From Dolomedes plantarius (lineage: Eukaryota; Arthropoda; Arachnida; Araneae; Dolomedidae): a DNA stretch of 64,000 bases. The translations under genes and the position numbers were made by a program. Under the pieces are notes generated by a model. That model worked only from the letters and a program-made list of their open reading frames with translations. It was not told the origin of the DNA and did no database searches. Positions 53,866-63,274 of this stretch are shown piece by piece (the stretch's first letter is position 1; the number at the start of each line of letters is the position of its first letter). The stretch lies in NCBI GenBank assembly GCA_907164885.2, contig OU015492.1, positions 200,190,120-200,254,119 of the forward strand, given 5' to 3'.

Positions 53866-54616
53866 CAGGGTGTCCCAGTTAAACGTTTCAGAACTTCTAC
53901 GAGGGGTAGGGTGCATCCTGACGACTCGAAATCATATAGCTATGTGGGGTCGAGTATGCTTTCCTGAAGCTGTGATGTACACATAAAACCATAAAGAAAG
54001 AGACCGTAAGTGGATAATCGTTTAAATAATAAATGTACAAAAACAAAAGGTACAGGGGTCAAAGTAAGTGTTCGAAGTTTTTTTCACCTACTGCAATGCA
54101 GACCTCACATCTCCCGAGCATGGAATTCAAAACATTCTGGAATAGTCCAGGCTCATCTCTAATTTCTATGGCCGCTACTGTGATTCTTGCAAACAGCTCC
54201 TCAGCATTGTCAACTGGGGTTGTCATAAACTAGTGTTTTCTTATGTCCCTATAAATAAAAATCAATACATGATAGGTCTGGTGACCGAGCAGGCTAACGC
54301 ACGAAACCACCACGTCCGATCCCCTGTTTGCCAAATCTGACGTCTAGGTAGTTACGGCGGCTGCCCCACTACAAACTGCAGTCCCGTACACTAAATACAT
54401 GTCGGCTAACTCTGCGTTCGTATAATTAGCTATCTTACTAACTCTGAGTCCTTTTGCGAAATGACGATTCCCTGAACGAACTCTCGGAACTTGCCCGCGA
54501 CGCCATCTACCGCTACAGGAAAGCATTTACGACCCCACATTGCTATATGATTTGGAGTCGTCAGGATGCACCCTACCCCTCGTAAAAGTTCTGAAACATT
54601 TAACTGGGACACCCTG
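53866..54616 (-). mobile_element. Internally deleted mariner derivative with 110-bp inverted repeats
   Basis: A 751-bp element with TA on both sides (53864-53865 and 54617-54618). The inverted repeats begin CAGGGTGTCCCAGTTAAA and match for about 110 bp. The minus strand keeps an N-terminal transposase scrap and a C-terminal scrap with the catalytic middle missing. Target site and ends are as for Tc1/mariner. Confidence 0.85.
54060..54430 (-). pseudogene. Transposase N- and C-terminal scraps, catalytic domain deleted
   Basis: On the minus strand, YTNAELADMYLVYG near 54390-54430 is the start of a DUF4817-type transposase, the region that precedes the helix-turn-helix. About 100 bp further on, AEELFARITVAAIEI, GLFQNVLNSMLGRCEVCIAV and NFEHLL with a stop (near 54060) form the last 55 residues. 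Everything between, including all three catalytic residues, is absent. It is a defective copy moved by an enzyme from elsewhere. Confidence 0.7.
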
Positions 54617-54618
54617 TA

Positions 54619-55395
54619 TACCCCAGGCGCAGTAAGAGAGTCTTGAAATCCTCCTAAAGACACCAACTGTTTGTGTAACACACCAACTGTTTGTGTTATC
54701 TCCCTTAAAATGTTCGTTATTTACGGAAGATCCAGTATATATGATGTCCACACCCTCCCTTCTACACACACACATACACACTTACACACCCTCGCGCATA
54801 GACAAATATCCTACTATTTCACCGCGTTCTGAAAGAGGCCAACAGAATAATACACAAACTTCTTAAAAATTTAAAAATTTAATATAAGTGTTTCTTCAAT
54901 AAAGAATAAAATTTTTAAAATAGAAATTGTAATAATAGCATTGTTAAAATTAGGATTTTTTACAAATGTTTTTTTTAATTTTTGCAAAAAACGAAGGTAT
55001 AAAAACACACATTATCCTAAAACTCTTAAATTTTTATTTCAAATAATGCCATTTTTTATTCAGCTGTTTTTACGAAATTTCAAATTAGTATATATTTAGA
55101 ACTGGTAATAATTGCATCACCAATTAAGATTACTAAAATAGGATTTATAATTTATATGAGAAAGATTAAAAAAAAAGTATGTACAAAATTAACAAATACC
55201 GAATGAACTGTTTTGAACTCAATGCCTTAGAGGCTTAAAGGTTAGGCACTGCAAGTTATAATTTTAAGAAACTTTACTTACTTAAAATAATTTAAAATAA
55301 AACAACTGAACGTTAAAATGAGGCACAAAATAAATTGGAAAATTAATAATTAATGCAAATACTTTTTGAACCCGTCGTATATACATATTTACATT
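54619..55395. other. AT-rich intergenic, nothing recognised
   Basis: No gene. A CA-rich phrase lies near 54765-54790. Confidence 0.4.
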
Positions 55396-55409
55396 TATAT
55401 ATATATATA
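55396..55409. repeat. (TA)n, left flank of the Gypsy element
   Basis: The short left half of the TA tract, which continues as 63182-63274 beyond the element. Confidence 0.85.
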
Positions 55410-55850
55410 TGTAACGTACTGGACAACCCAAGGAAAAGATGGGCGTCCAGCACATCACTGGGAATGAAGATGTAGTCGTGGCTCGAATAAACGACGCGGC
55501 AAGTTACGGCATTAAATTTTATTAGACGGCGAATACGTCTTCTCAAGGCAGTTACAAAATCAAAAAAGCGTTACATGTACCCTTCATGTGGTTTATATAA
55601 ACTTTGTCATGTGATCATCATCGCGATTAGGGATTTGCTGTTGTCGATAAGTCACATGTGGTTTTATATAATCTGCGCAGAGCTTATCTAAAATATTGGG
55701 GACGCCGCGCCTATTTGAAAAAGGAAGCCATTTAATATTTTCTCTCGAGGTTATTAGAGTTTAGAATCAAAAGCGAAATTTAGCTCGTACGCCCAAGGGA
55801 ATTTAGAATAATGTTAGATTTTAAAATGGTATGGGGTTTTTAATGTTATA
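55410..55850 (-). repeat. 3' LTR of the full-length Gypsy element
   Basis: 441 bp, TGTAACG at the plus-strand left end and AATGTTATA at the right. It contains a TATATAAAA box and an AATAAA signal on the minus strand. Confidence 0.9.
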
Positions 55851-55868
55851 GAATATCCCCCCCGTCCG
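55851..55868 (-). other. Polypurine tract
   Basis: On the minus strand GGACGGGGGGGATATTC lies immediately before the 3' LTR, the expected priming site for plus-strand DNA synthesis. Confidence 0.6.
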
Positions 55869-57866
55869 AGAAGAGGCTGACCAACAATGCCTGCATTGGA
55901 GGACAGACTCACCCGACCATGTGAGGAAAATGGGCGTCGACCACAAATTTGGAAAAGTTTGAAAAGGAACATATGTTTTAAGTTAATTTAGTATGATGAT
56001 CACATGACAAGACATTGCACATTTCAATATTGAATACACAAAAATACACTAATGATTTACTAATTTATGAACACAATAAAAACAGAAAAATTATAGTAAT
56101 TAATGATCAACTATAGAAAATTGTAAATTATGTAACTTTCTTCTTATATTGTTGCTTTGAAAAAAAAAATTAAATTTTTAAAATGCACCTATCATCAACT
56201 GAAAACAATGTTGAGCAGGGCTGCAGTCCCCACACAACACAATCTCAGAAAAAAAATCAATTAACATAACCAAAATTTGTAAACTACCAAAAATTTTCAC
56301 TGGAAACATACATTTAATACAATATCTACCATCACCTCGATTTGAATAATACAGAATAACGAAACATAGTAATAAAAATATCAAAAACAAACAAAAATTA
56401 AGTAAATGAAGTTGACTTTGATAACAGGATGAAAAATTCAAAAATTCTTCCTCAACGTTCACTACTATGGAGTGAGTCCAAAAATTTTATTAACTTATCT
56501 TGTAATGATTTATCTGTGCAACATTTTTAGTCCTTTCACAGTCATTAGTATGTTGAGGAAAAAACACCAATTAAAAAAAAATCACAGTCTTTTTAGTGCT
56601 GTGTCATTTCTGCTTCACAAACGTAGAATGCATAAATATCACATTATCTTGACTTGTTTACATATAAAGAAAATTAGTCCTTTAGTTACATAACAAAAAT
56701 CACAGTTTATAATAAAAATCACACTTTCAATACAAATCACAAGTTTTAATAAAATCACACTTCAAAAATATCAATTGTATATAAAAATTACAAAACATAT
56801 CACTCATTATCTAGTTTTCGTATCTTTATTTATCTCATTATTTTTTCTTAATATCCATTATCTCCTTTATTTCAATATTACTTATTATCAACAAAAAAAA
56901 AATCTCTTTTCAATATCATTTATATTTCTTATTCTCATTTCATCATTTCTTATTTTCATTTTATTTCGACAATATTTATTCATTCCAAAATTCTATTCAA
57001 TATTCTTTAATTATACTTATTCATATTTATTCTAACTTTATTTATTCTCAATACTTTTCACTTTATTTTCAAATTATTTATTTACTATTCATTTTTGTAT
57101 ATTTATTATAAGTTTATGTGGATCCATTTCCTTGTTTTGAAGGTACCTTGTTGTATGTGTGTTCCCCAACTCTTAGTCTCAAATTCTTTAATTCTACCTC
57201 TAAGCAGTGAGGGTTGTGTTTATGTTTGTGTAACAAGTGGGTTTTCTTTCTCCATATTGTTCTCTGACTAATAAGGAGGAAGAGTCTTTTAGCCGTATAG
57301 TGGACTAACCGTAAATCTCCGACAGAATATGACTGCGTTGAAAAACAGCATCTTGTATAGTACAAAGATGGAGAAAAAGGAAAAGGTGCAGTTGTCATAC
57401 CTGTGGGAGTATAATATATAGAAATGGGAGGACAAAAGGAGTGGCCATCCCAGCCCTGTTTTAGTCATTACTCAAGCAAATAGTCTTCAGCACTTTAAGT
57501 GACTGAGTTGTTGAATTAAAAACAAATAGTAAAAAAAATTAATAAGATCTTAAACAGTTGGGACGACATCCAACGCGCTTGTAGAGTTGGGTGATAGGAA
57601 AGTGTTTTTCAAGAAATAGGAAATTTACTGAAAGGTTAAAGAAGTAGAGTTGTCATAGCCGGTGTTTAAATTGAGATCCAAAAAAAAATTCACATATAAT
57701 AGTATTCTTAAGAAGAAAGTTTAAGTTAGACAGTTTTTTTTTTTTTTTTGTTTTTTTTATATATCTTTAGTAGGACAACACATAATTAATTATATCGATT
57801 TAAAAAAAATATAATGATGTTAAGCATCACATAGAAAAGAAAGAAAAATGGATCTAATGTTTGTCA
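55869..57866 (-). other. Long 3' non-coding region of the Gypsy element
   Basis: Two kilobases of AT-rich sequence between integrase and the polypurine tract. A minus-strand ORF of 94 codons (57114-57398; basic, with HKHKHNPHC) is the only candidate coding piece and is not recognised. No signal peptide, furin site or membrane anchor suggesting an envelope was seen. A series of AAAATCACA phrases near 56690-56770 is loosely repetitive. Confidence 0.5.
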
Positions 57867-60200
57867 TTATTCGTGGTGTAGTTTTAAGCTCTCTGGTGCA
57901 TTATAATATCTCAATCTGCAAGTATGGACAATTTCAGAATCTCGTTTAGTGTGAAAGTTTGGTCTATCAATTTCATAATTAACTTTTGACATTTGTTTTA
58001 GAATAGTGTAAGGTCCAGAATAGGGTGAGCTTAATTTTCTAGTATTAGGATAGTGAAATTCTTCGAATAACACTAAATCTCCAACATTAAATTTAGATTC
58101 TACAAAACGTGCATCATATTTTACTTTATTCCTATTATGGTAATTAATTGTCCTTTCTTTAGCTAATGTTCTCGCCTCATCCACCTGAGGATAAAAATCT
58201 TGCTTTTTAACATGAGGTTCATAAGGTAATATTCCAAAAAGTAGGTAAGCTGGGGTCATTTGTGTGACTGAATGAGGCGTATGATTGTATTCATTAATTA
58301 CTTCATTTAATAGGTTTGTCCAAGGAGTTTTGCTTGTCGAGTTATGTACTTTGCACCTTAATCTAGTAATTATTGTTTGATTTACCCTCTCTACCTTTCC
58401 GTTCGTTTGTGGATGATGACTCGAGGTAAGTAATTGTTGCACATTGTTATGCTCTAAAAATCTTCTAAACTTTGAACATGTAAAAGCTGCATTTCTGTCG
58501 GTTAGCAATTTTTTTGGTGTTTGAATTTGGAATATTTGTTTTAAGCAATTCGTATAAGTTTCAGTAGTTACGCTTTTTGATGGAAAAGCCCAAATATAAC
58601 GCGTTGCATGGTCAATTATCAAATGTAAATATTTCTTTGTGGAATTATAGTAATTAAATCCGCCTACTGTGTCTAAACTTAAGCACTCAAAGGGTTGGTC
58701 TGTCGGAGGTACTTCTTGCAGCAATCCAAACCTTTTCTGTCTTTTCTTTTTGTTTAATTGACAAGTATGGCAATGTTTAACATAATTACTAATGTCCTCA
58801 TTGATTTTGGGCCAATAATATTGGGGTGTAAGTAATTGCATTGTTTTATTTATTCCAGGGTGTCCATAATCCTCGTGGGCTCTTTTTAAAATTTCTAACC
58901 TCAATGAAAATGGTACTACAATTTTTAAAAATCCCTTCTTTCTCATGTAGATTACATCATTTAGTTTTTTATATTTAAGTCCCTGTACATTGTCTTTATT
59001 TTGAAATTCTACAATTTTTCTTAGTTCAATTAAATGATTTATTTGGGTTTTAGGTTCTAGAATAGGGTTCCTTGAAAGCATGTCAGCTTCAATATTTGCA
59101 GTTCCCTTCTGGTATTTAATTTCATAGTCGAACATACTTAGTTTTAATGACCAGCGAAAAAGTCGACCTCGAAGATTTTTCACATTTTTAAGCCAAACTA
59201 AGGCAGCATGGTCTGTGTGAATTGTGAACTTTTTCCCGTGGAGATAATGATAATACCTGTCTAAACTGTCCACAATTGCCAAACACTCAAGTTCAGTAAT
59301 AGAATAATTTGCCTCATAGTCCTTTAATACACGAGAGTGATATGCTATGGGATGCAACACCCCATCTTCACCTGGCTGTTTTAAAACAGCTCCAACCTGT
59401 TGTTTACTAGCATCCACAAATAAATGACAGTCTTTGTTTACATCATACAATTGCAATATTGGTTTACAAATCAATAAATTCTTAAGATCCTCAAAAGCTT
59501 CTTTGCACTTGTCTGACCATCCCCATTTTACCCCCTTTTTCAATAATGTATTTAATGGCTGTCTTACTTTTGCATATTTTGGAATAAACTTATTATACAC
59601 ATTTATTGTGCCCAAGAATCTTTGGAGTTCTTTTACATTAGTTGGTGGTTTCAAACACTTTATCTTTTCAATGTTAATGTTGTCTGGGGCAATTTTCCCA
59701 TTTGTTACATTATATCCAAGAAAATTAATTTGTTGTTGCAGAAAAGTACATTTAGTTAATTTTAACTTGATATTCTCTTTTTTGAAAATGTTAAATAGTA
59801 TCTCTAAATGTTCAAGGTGTTGTTCTTTGGAGTCTGAAAAAATTATAATATCATCGAAATAGTGGCATGCAAAGTTAACTTTATATTTATCCAAAATTCT
59901 CCTGATAGTCCTATTGAATATTGCAGGGGCGTTCTTTAAGCCAAATGGGAGTCTTAGCCATTCGTATAAGCCAAAAGTAGTGGCAAATGCCAATTTCTCA
60001 GTATCTTTTGGGTGGACGGGTACATGCCAATACCCTGAGGTAAGGTCTAAAGTTGAAAAGTAATTAGCTCTGCTTAATTTATCTAGAATATCATCAATTC
60101 TGGGTAAGGGTTCTGCATCTGTCTTAGTAATTAAATTTAGTTTTCTGAAATCAATACAAAGTCTAGTTTTTCCCTCATTTCGCTTTCTTGCCAAAGTCAC
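57867..60200 (-). CDS. pol: Gypsy Pol: RT, RNase H and integrase
   Basis: A 777-codon open segment; the first codon is simply where the frame opens after an in-frame TAA at 60243-60245. RT: CIDFRKLN near residues 15-22, the first catalytic aspartate in STLDLTSGYWHV (52) and YFDD at 114-117. RNase H: FVDAS (D263), TELEC (about 303-305), HTDHAAL (D330) and EADMLS (D373). Integrase: zinc-binding H442, H447, C477, C480; catalytic D510, D568 and E604, with 35 residues between the last two (DD35E); a GPY/F-type module (SSPYSGPYTIL) near the end. The protein copies element RNA into DNA and inserts it. All catalytic residues are present. The N-terminal part of RT lies beyond the TAA, in the same frame, so translation would need readthrough or the TAA is a mutation or sequence error. 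Confidence 0.85.
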   Translation of the reverse strand: MTLARKRNEGKTRLCIDFRKLNLITKTDAEPLPRIDDILDKLSRANYFSTLDLTSGYWHVPVHPKDTEKLAFATTFGLYEWLRLPFGLKNAPAIFNRTIRRILDKYKVNFACHYFDDIIIFSDSKEQHLEHLEILFNIFKKENIKLKLTKCTFLQQQINFLGYNVTNGKIAPDNINIEKIKCLKPPTNVKELQRFLGTINVYNKFIPKYAKVRQPLNTLLKKGVKWGWSDKCKEAFEDLKNLLICKPILQLYDVNKDCHLFVDASKQQVGAVLKQPGEDGVLHPIAYHSRVLKDYEANYSITELECLAIVDSLDRYYHYLHGKKFTIHTDHAALVWLKNVKNLRGRLFRWSLKLSMFDYEIKYQKGTANIEADMLSRNPILEPKTQINHLIELRKIVEFQNKDNVQGLKYKKLNDVIYMRKKGFLKIVVPFSLRLEILKRAHEDYGHPGINKTMQLLTPQYYWPKINEDISNYVKHCHTCQLNKKKRQKRFGLLQEVPPTDQPFECLSLDTVGGFNYYNSTKKYLHLIIDHATRYIWAFPSKSVTTETYTNCLKQIFQIQTPKKLLTDRNAAFTCSKFRRFLEHNNVQQLLTSSHHPQTNGKVERVNQTIITRLRCKVHNSTSKTPWTNLLNEVINEYNHTPHSVTQMTPAYLLFGILPYEPHVKKQDFYPQVDEARTLAKERTINYHNRNKVKYDARFVESKFNVGDLVLFEEFHYPNTRKLSSPYSGPYTILKQMSKVNYEIDRPNFHTKRDSEIVHTCRLRYYNAPESLKLHHE

Positions 60201-60242
60201 AGGACTTGAGTATGAACTATGTGATTCTTTTATGATTCCTGC

Positions 60243-61085
60243 TTATAACAAATTTTTAATTTGGGTCCTGATCTCTTTTTCCTCAGTTGGCGAAGTCCTG
60301 TATGCTCTTAGACTCACTGGTAAATCAGAATTTAGGATTATTCTTTGGGGTTCCATCCTTATTTTGCCTATGTCATATTTGTTAGTTGAAAAGAGTCTAT
60401 TATTTTTGTGCAATAAATTCTTTAATTCCCTATCAACATCTAAATTTTTGATTTGATCATTAATGTCAACATTTTCATAATTTGGATTACTTTCTGCTTT
60501 GATTTCACCAGAGCTTTCATTAAAATTGTCATTTACATCATAATCAATACAGAAAATATCATTTTCTTTCTGCGAATTTTCTTCATAAGGGTTAAACATA
60601 TCAGAAACTTCAATTTCATGACCATTACTATTATTATCCACATGCTTATTATCACATTTATTTTGTAGGTGTAATGAAATTTTACTTATATCACAAATAT
60701 TAACCATTTTCAAAGCAATTCTATTTTGATACACACACAATTGGTTACAATCAATTACTAATTTAAACTCTTTACACTCAGGAAGTCCCAGAATAAGATA
60801 AGGCAAGTCATTGTCCAAAACATATGCAGAAATGTTTCTAATTATTTTCCCTATTCTCAAAGTTAATACACATTTAGTTGTAATTAAGATTTCACCCTCA
60901 GCTTGCCTGACCTTAATTGGAGAGCTTGAATAGTATTTCAGTTGACATTGCTTGACCAGTTTTTGTGACATCAGTCTAATAGTCGAAGCAGTGTCAATCA
61001 CACAATTTAAAAAATTCTGTTTCTCATTTTCATATAGTTTTTTTGTTTTGTCAACCCTATTATTTCTGACAATGTTTCCCCTCAA
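60243..61085 (-). CDS. pol: Gypsy protease and N-terminal edge of RT
   Basis: 280 codons in the same frame as the second half of gag and the RT-integrase segment. The aspartic protease active site reads CVIDTASTIRLMS at about residues 28-40 (DTA where DTG is usual), and LILGLP about 65 residues later is the matching second strand of the retropepsin fold. The protease processes Gag and Pol. After an acidic, asparagine-rich linker, the end of the segment (ILNSDLPVSLRAYRTSPTEE) is the region that normally leads into RT. It is bounded upstream by TGA at 61098-61100 and downstream by TAA at 60243-60245. The upstream TGA has a readthrough-like context (see findings). Confidence 0.8.
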   Translation of the reverse strand: MRGNIVRNNRVDKTKKLYENEKQNFLNCVIDTASTIRLMSQKLVKQCQLKYYSSSPIKVRQAEGEILITTKCVLTLRIGKIIRNISAYVLDNDLPYLILGLPECKEFKLVIDCNQLCVYQNRIALKMVNICDISKISLHLQNKCDNKHVDNNSNGHEIEVSDMFNPYEENSQKENDIFCIDYDVNDNFNESSGEIKAESNPNYENVDINDQIKNLDVDRELKNLLHKNNRLFSTNKYDIGKIRMEPQRIILNSDLPVSLRAYRTSPTEEKEIRTQIKNLL

Positions 61086-61103
61086 TGACAGTAATTGTCA
61101 TCC
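61086..61103 (-). promoter_or_regulatory. Possible stop-codon readthrough site between gag and pol
   Basis: On the minus strand the gag frame ends in TGA followed in frame by CAA TTA, and the same frame stays open into protease. Stop-CAR-YYA is the established leaky context of tobamovirus replicase genes. The sequence ATGACAATTACTGTCAT around the stop is also a short inverted repeat. This is a prediction from context only. Confidence 0.45.
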
Positions 61104-62134
61104 TGGTGCCTGATCTCTTTCAAATTCAGGTTCCTCATAATGATGTTTATTGTCTGACACCGACATCTTATCAAATCTCTCATTAATAGAGCAAGTTTGT
61201 TCCCAATGATAAGCATTACTTATGCCAACGTTAGAACATTTTCGACAGGGTCTAGATGGTAAGTCTGCATATTGTTGGTGGTGATTAATTTGGTTATTGG
61301 GATTGGGTGCAAAATTTCTATTCAACCTTTGATCTCTGGGTTGCCATTGTCTGAATTGTTGCTGCTGACTATAATTAGGTCTAAACTGAGTTTGTTGATT
61401 ATTATTAGGTCTAAATTGAGGCTGGAAAGAGTAATTTTGTCTAAATTGGTAAGGTGGGCTATAATTCATCTTAACTTGAGGCTGGTTGTGATAATTCTGT
61501 CGTAATTGGTTCCTATTTTCAAATCTAGTGTTAAAAAAGTTATCCCGATCCCCTTGATTAGTTTTGTTTTCTTCATTATTTATTTTGTTTAGCTTATTAG
61601 CCAACACTATCCATTCTGTTGTGGTTTGAGGAGGATTTGCAGCTATGGTCATTCTCATTTGAGCATTTAGGCCTTGTGTTAGGCCTTCTAGTATTAATTT
61701 CTGTGATAACCCCAATCTCTTTCCTACATCAATTTTTTATGAAAATATTTGGTTAAGTCATCATTATATTCAAATTTCAAATTGGAAAATTCAGAGAATT
61801 CCACGCTATCTGCCTCAAAGAATAATTCTTGCAAAGTGTCTTTTAATTCTGTCCAATCTTGAATGTCTAGGCAATTGTTAATAAAAACTGTTAGAGCCTT
61901 CCCCTTGAGAAATTTTGAAATATATCTTAATTTTTGTCCCTCTGGAACATTTGCTTGGCAAAATTTCTGCTCAATATAGGCAAGCCATTTTTGTAGTTTC
62001 ATTCCCCCCTCTGGGTCAAAAGGAATAAAATCCCTGAATTCCCTCTCTACATATTCAAGTTGAAAATCGTCCTTGCATTCTGTCTCAATTTTATCTTCCC
62101 CCTGAAATTCTGTCTTTATAGATTTATCTTCCAT
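61098..62134 (-). pseudogene. gag: Gypsy Gag, split by one frame change
   Basis: The first part (62134 down to 61724, 136 codons from ATG) holds the capsid region (FIPFDPEGGMKLQKWLAYIE, PEGQKLRYISKFLKGKAL). The second (61715 down to 61098) continues the capsid (LSQKLILEGLTQGLNAQMR) in another frame. It then has a glutamine/asparagine/proline-rich segment with five or so RQNY/RPN repeats and a zinc-knuckle-like C-x2-C-x9-H-x4-C (PCRKCSN...YHWEQTC). Gag builds the particle and binds RNA. The break lies at a run of six A residues near 61733-61738, inside the capsid domain. It is more likely a one-base loss or a homopolymer sequencing error than programmed frameshifting. Both parts lie downstream of the 5' LTR in the order expected. 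Confidence 0.75.
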
Positions 62135-62740
62135 CTTATAAGTTTAACACAATATCACAATTATATTTCAGTTTAAAACAAGAATATAATATCATATAAT
62201 CATAGTTTGCTACACAATTTTAAAAAGTTTATGATGGGAGACATACAACCTGGTCATGTGATGCTTGTCTTGTTACTGTAAAATTCTCGGTTGCACAAAT
62301 TTTATTTTTATTTATTCACGGTACAGCGCTAGGGCTTGCATACCGGCTTAATTAAATTCACACACAAGAACATATCGATGATTTTTCAAATGGTGGGGAT
62401 TATTTCCTGACGACAATCGTGAAGAATTTATCACACGGAGCACTGGAGAACACAATCGCAAAGATTCACTCAAAGTTGAAGTCAGAAGCAAAAGCAGCTA
62501 CACAACTTGTGGAAAAAAAAAAGACGCGCACAATCTTCGATGGCACACACATACTACGACGGAATGACGGGGAAAGAGGAGACCTCGACCTTGACACATA
62601 AAGCCCACAGCGTGAAATAACTTTTCTCCTGACCGAAGACCGCAAACAGCAACCGTACTTCTGGCCTGGAACTCAATTGTGGATTTCCGCGCAGCAAAAC
62701 TTGAATTTCTGTTACAAGTCTGTACATCCTGCCGACTTTC
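62135..62740 (-). other. 5' leader of the Gypsy element
   Basis: 600 bp between the 5' LTR and the gag ATG. No convincing tRNA primer site was found beside the LTR: the first bases read GAAAGTCGGCAGG on the minus strand. ORFs here are shadows. Confidence 0.5.
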
Positions 62741-63176
62741 TGTAACGTACTGGACAACCCAAGGAAAAGATGGGCGTCCAGCACATCACTGGGAATGAAG
62801 ATGTAGTCGTGGCTCGAATAAACGACGCGGCAAGTTACGGCATTAAATTTTATTAGACGGCGAATACGTCTTCTCAAGGCAGTTACAAAATCAAAAAAGC
62901 GTTACATGTACCCTTCATGTGGTTTATATAAACTTTGTCATGTGATCATCATCGCGATTAGGGATTTGCTGTTGTCGATAAGTCACATGTGGTTTTATAT
63001 AATCTGCGCAGAGCTTATCTAAAATATTGGGGACGCCGCGCCTATTTGAAAAAGGAAGCCATTTAATATTTTCTCTCGAGGTTATTAGAGTTTAGAATCA
63101 AAAGCGAAATTTAGCTCGTACGCCCAAGGGAATTTAGAATAATGTTAGATTTTAAAATGGTATGGGGTTTTTAATG

Positions 63177-63181
<5 letters not shown>
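62741..63181 (-). repeat. 5' LTR of the full-length Gypsy element
   Basis: 441 bp, the same as the 3' LTR as far as I can read. TATATAAAA (complement near 62995) is a plausible promoter element directed toward gag. Confidence 0.9.
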
Positions 63182-63268
<87 letters not shown>

Positions 63269-63274
63269 ATATAT
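63182..63274. repeat. (TA)n microsatellite, right flank of the Gypsy element
   Basis: About 93 bp of TA with one T interruption near 63255. Confidence 0.95.

Larger units (their letters stand above)
55410..63181 (-). mobile_element. Full-length Gypsy LTR retrotransposon
   Basis: 7.8 kb on the minus strand with two 441-bp LTRs that read the same. It carries gag, protease, RT, RNase H and integrase in that order, the Gypsy arrangement. Coding is broken by one frame change in gag, a TGA between gag and protease, and a TAA just before the RT core. It was inserted in a (TA)n tract, which now flanks both ends, so the target duplication cannot be delimited. No envelope gene is recognised in the 2 kb between integrase and the 3' LTR. 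Confidence 0.9.

Noticed and set aside
57114..57398. Envelope gene in the Gypsy element
   Set aside because: The ORF is short, with no signal peptide, cleavage site or membrane anchor.
61730..61742. Programmed -1 frameshift at the A run in the Gypsy gag
   Set aside because: The site lies inside the capsid domain rather than at a gag-pol border, where recoding would serve no known purpose. A homopolymer deletion or sequence error is simpler.
62554..62877. 107-codon ORF crossing the 5' LTR edge
   Set aside because: Half of it is LTR sequence, repeated as a different ORF in the 3' LTR at 55343-55546. It has no domain.
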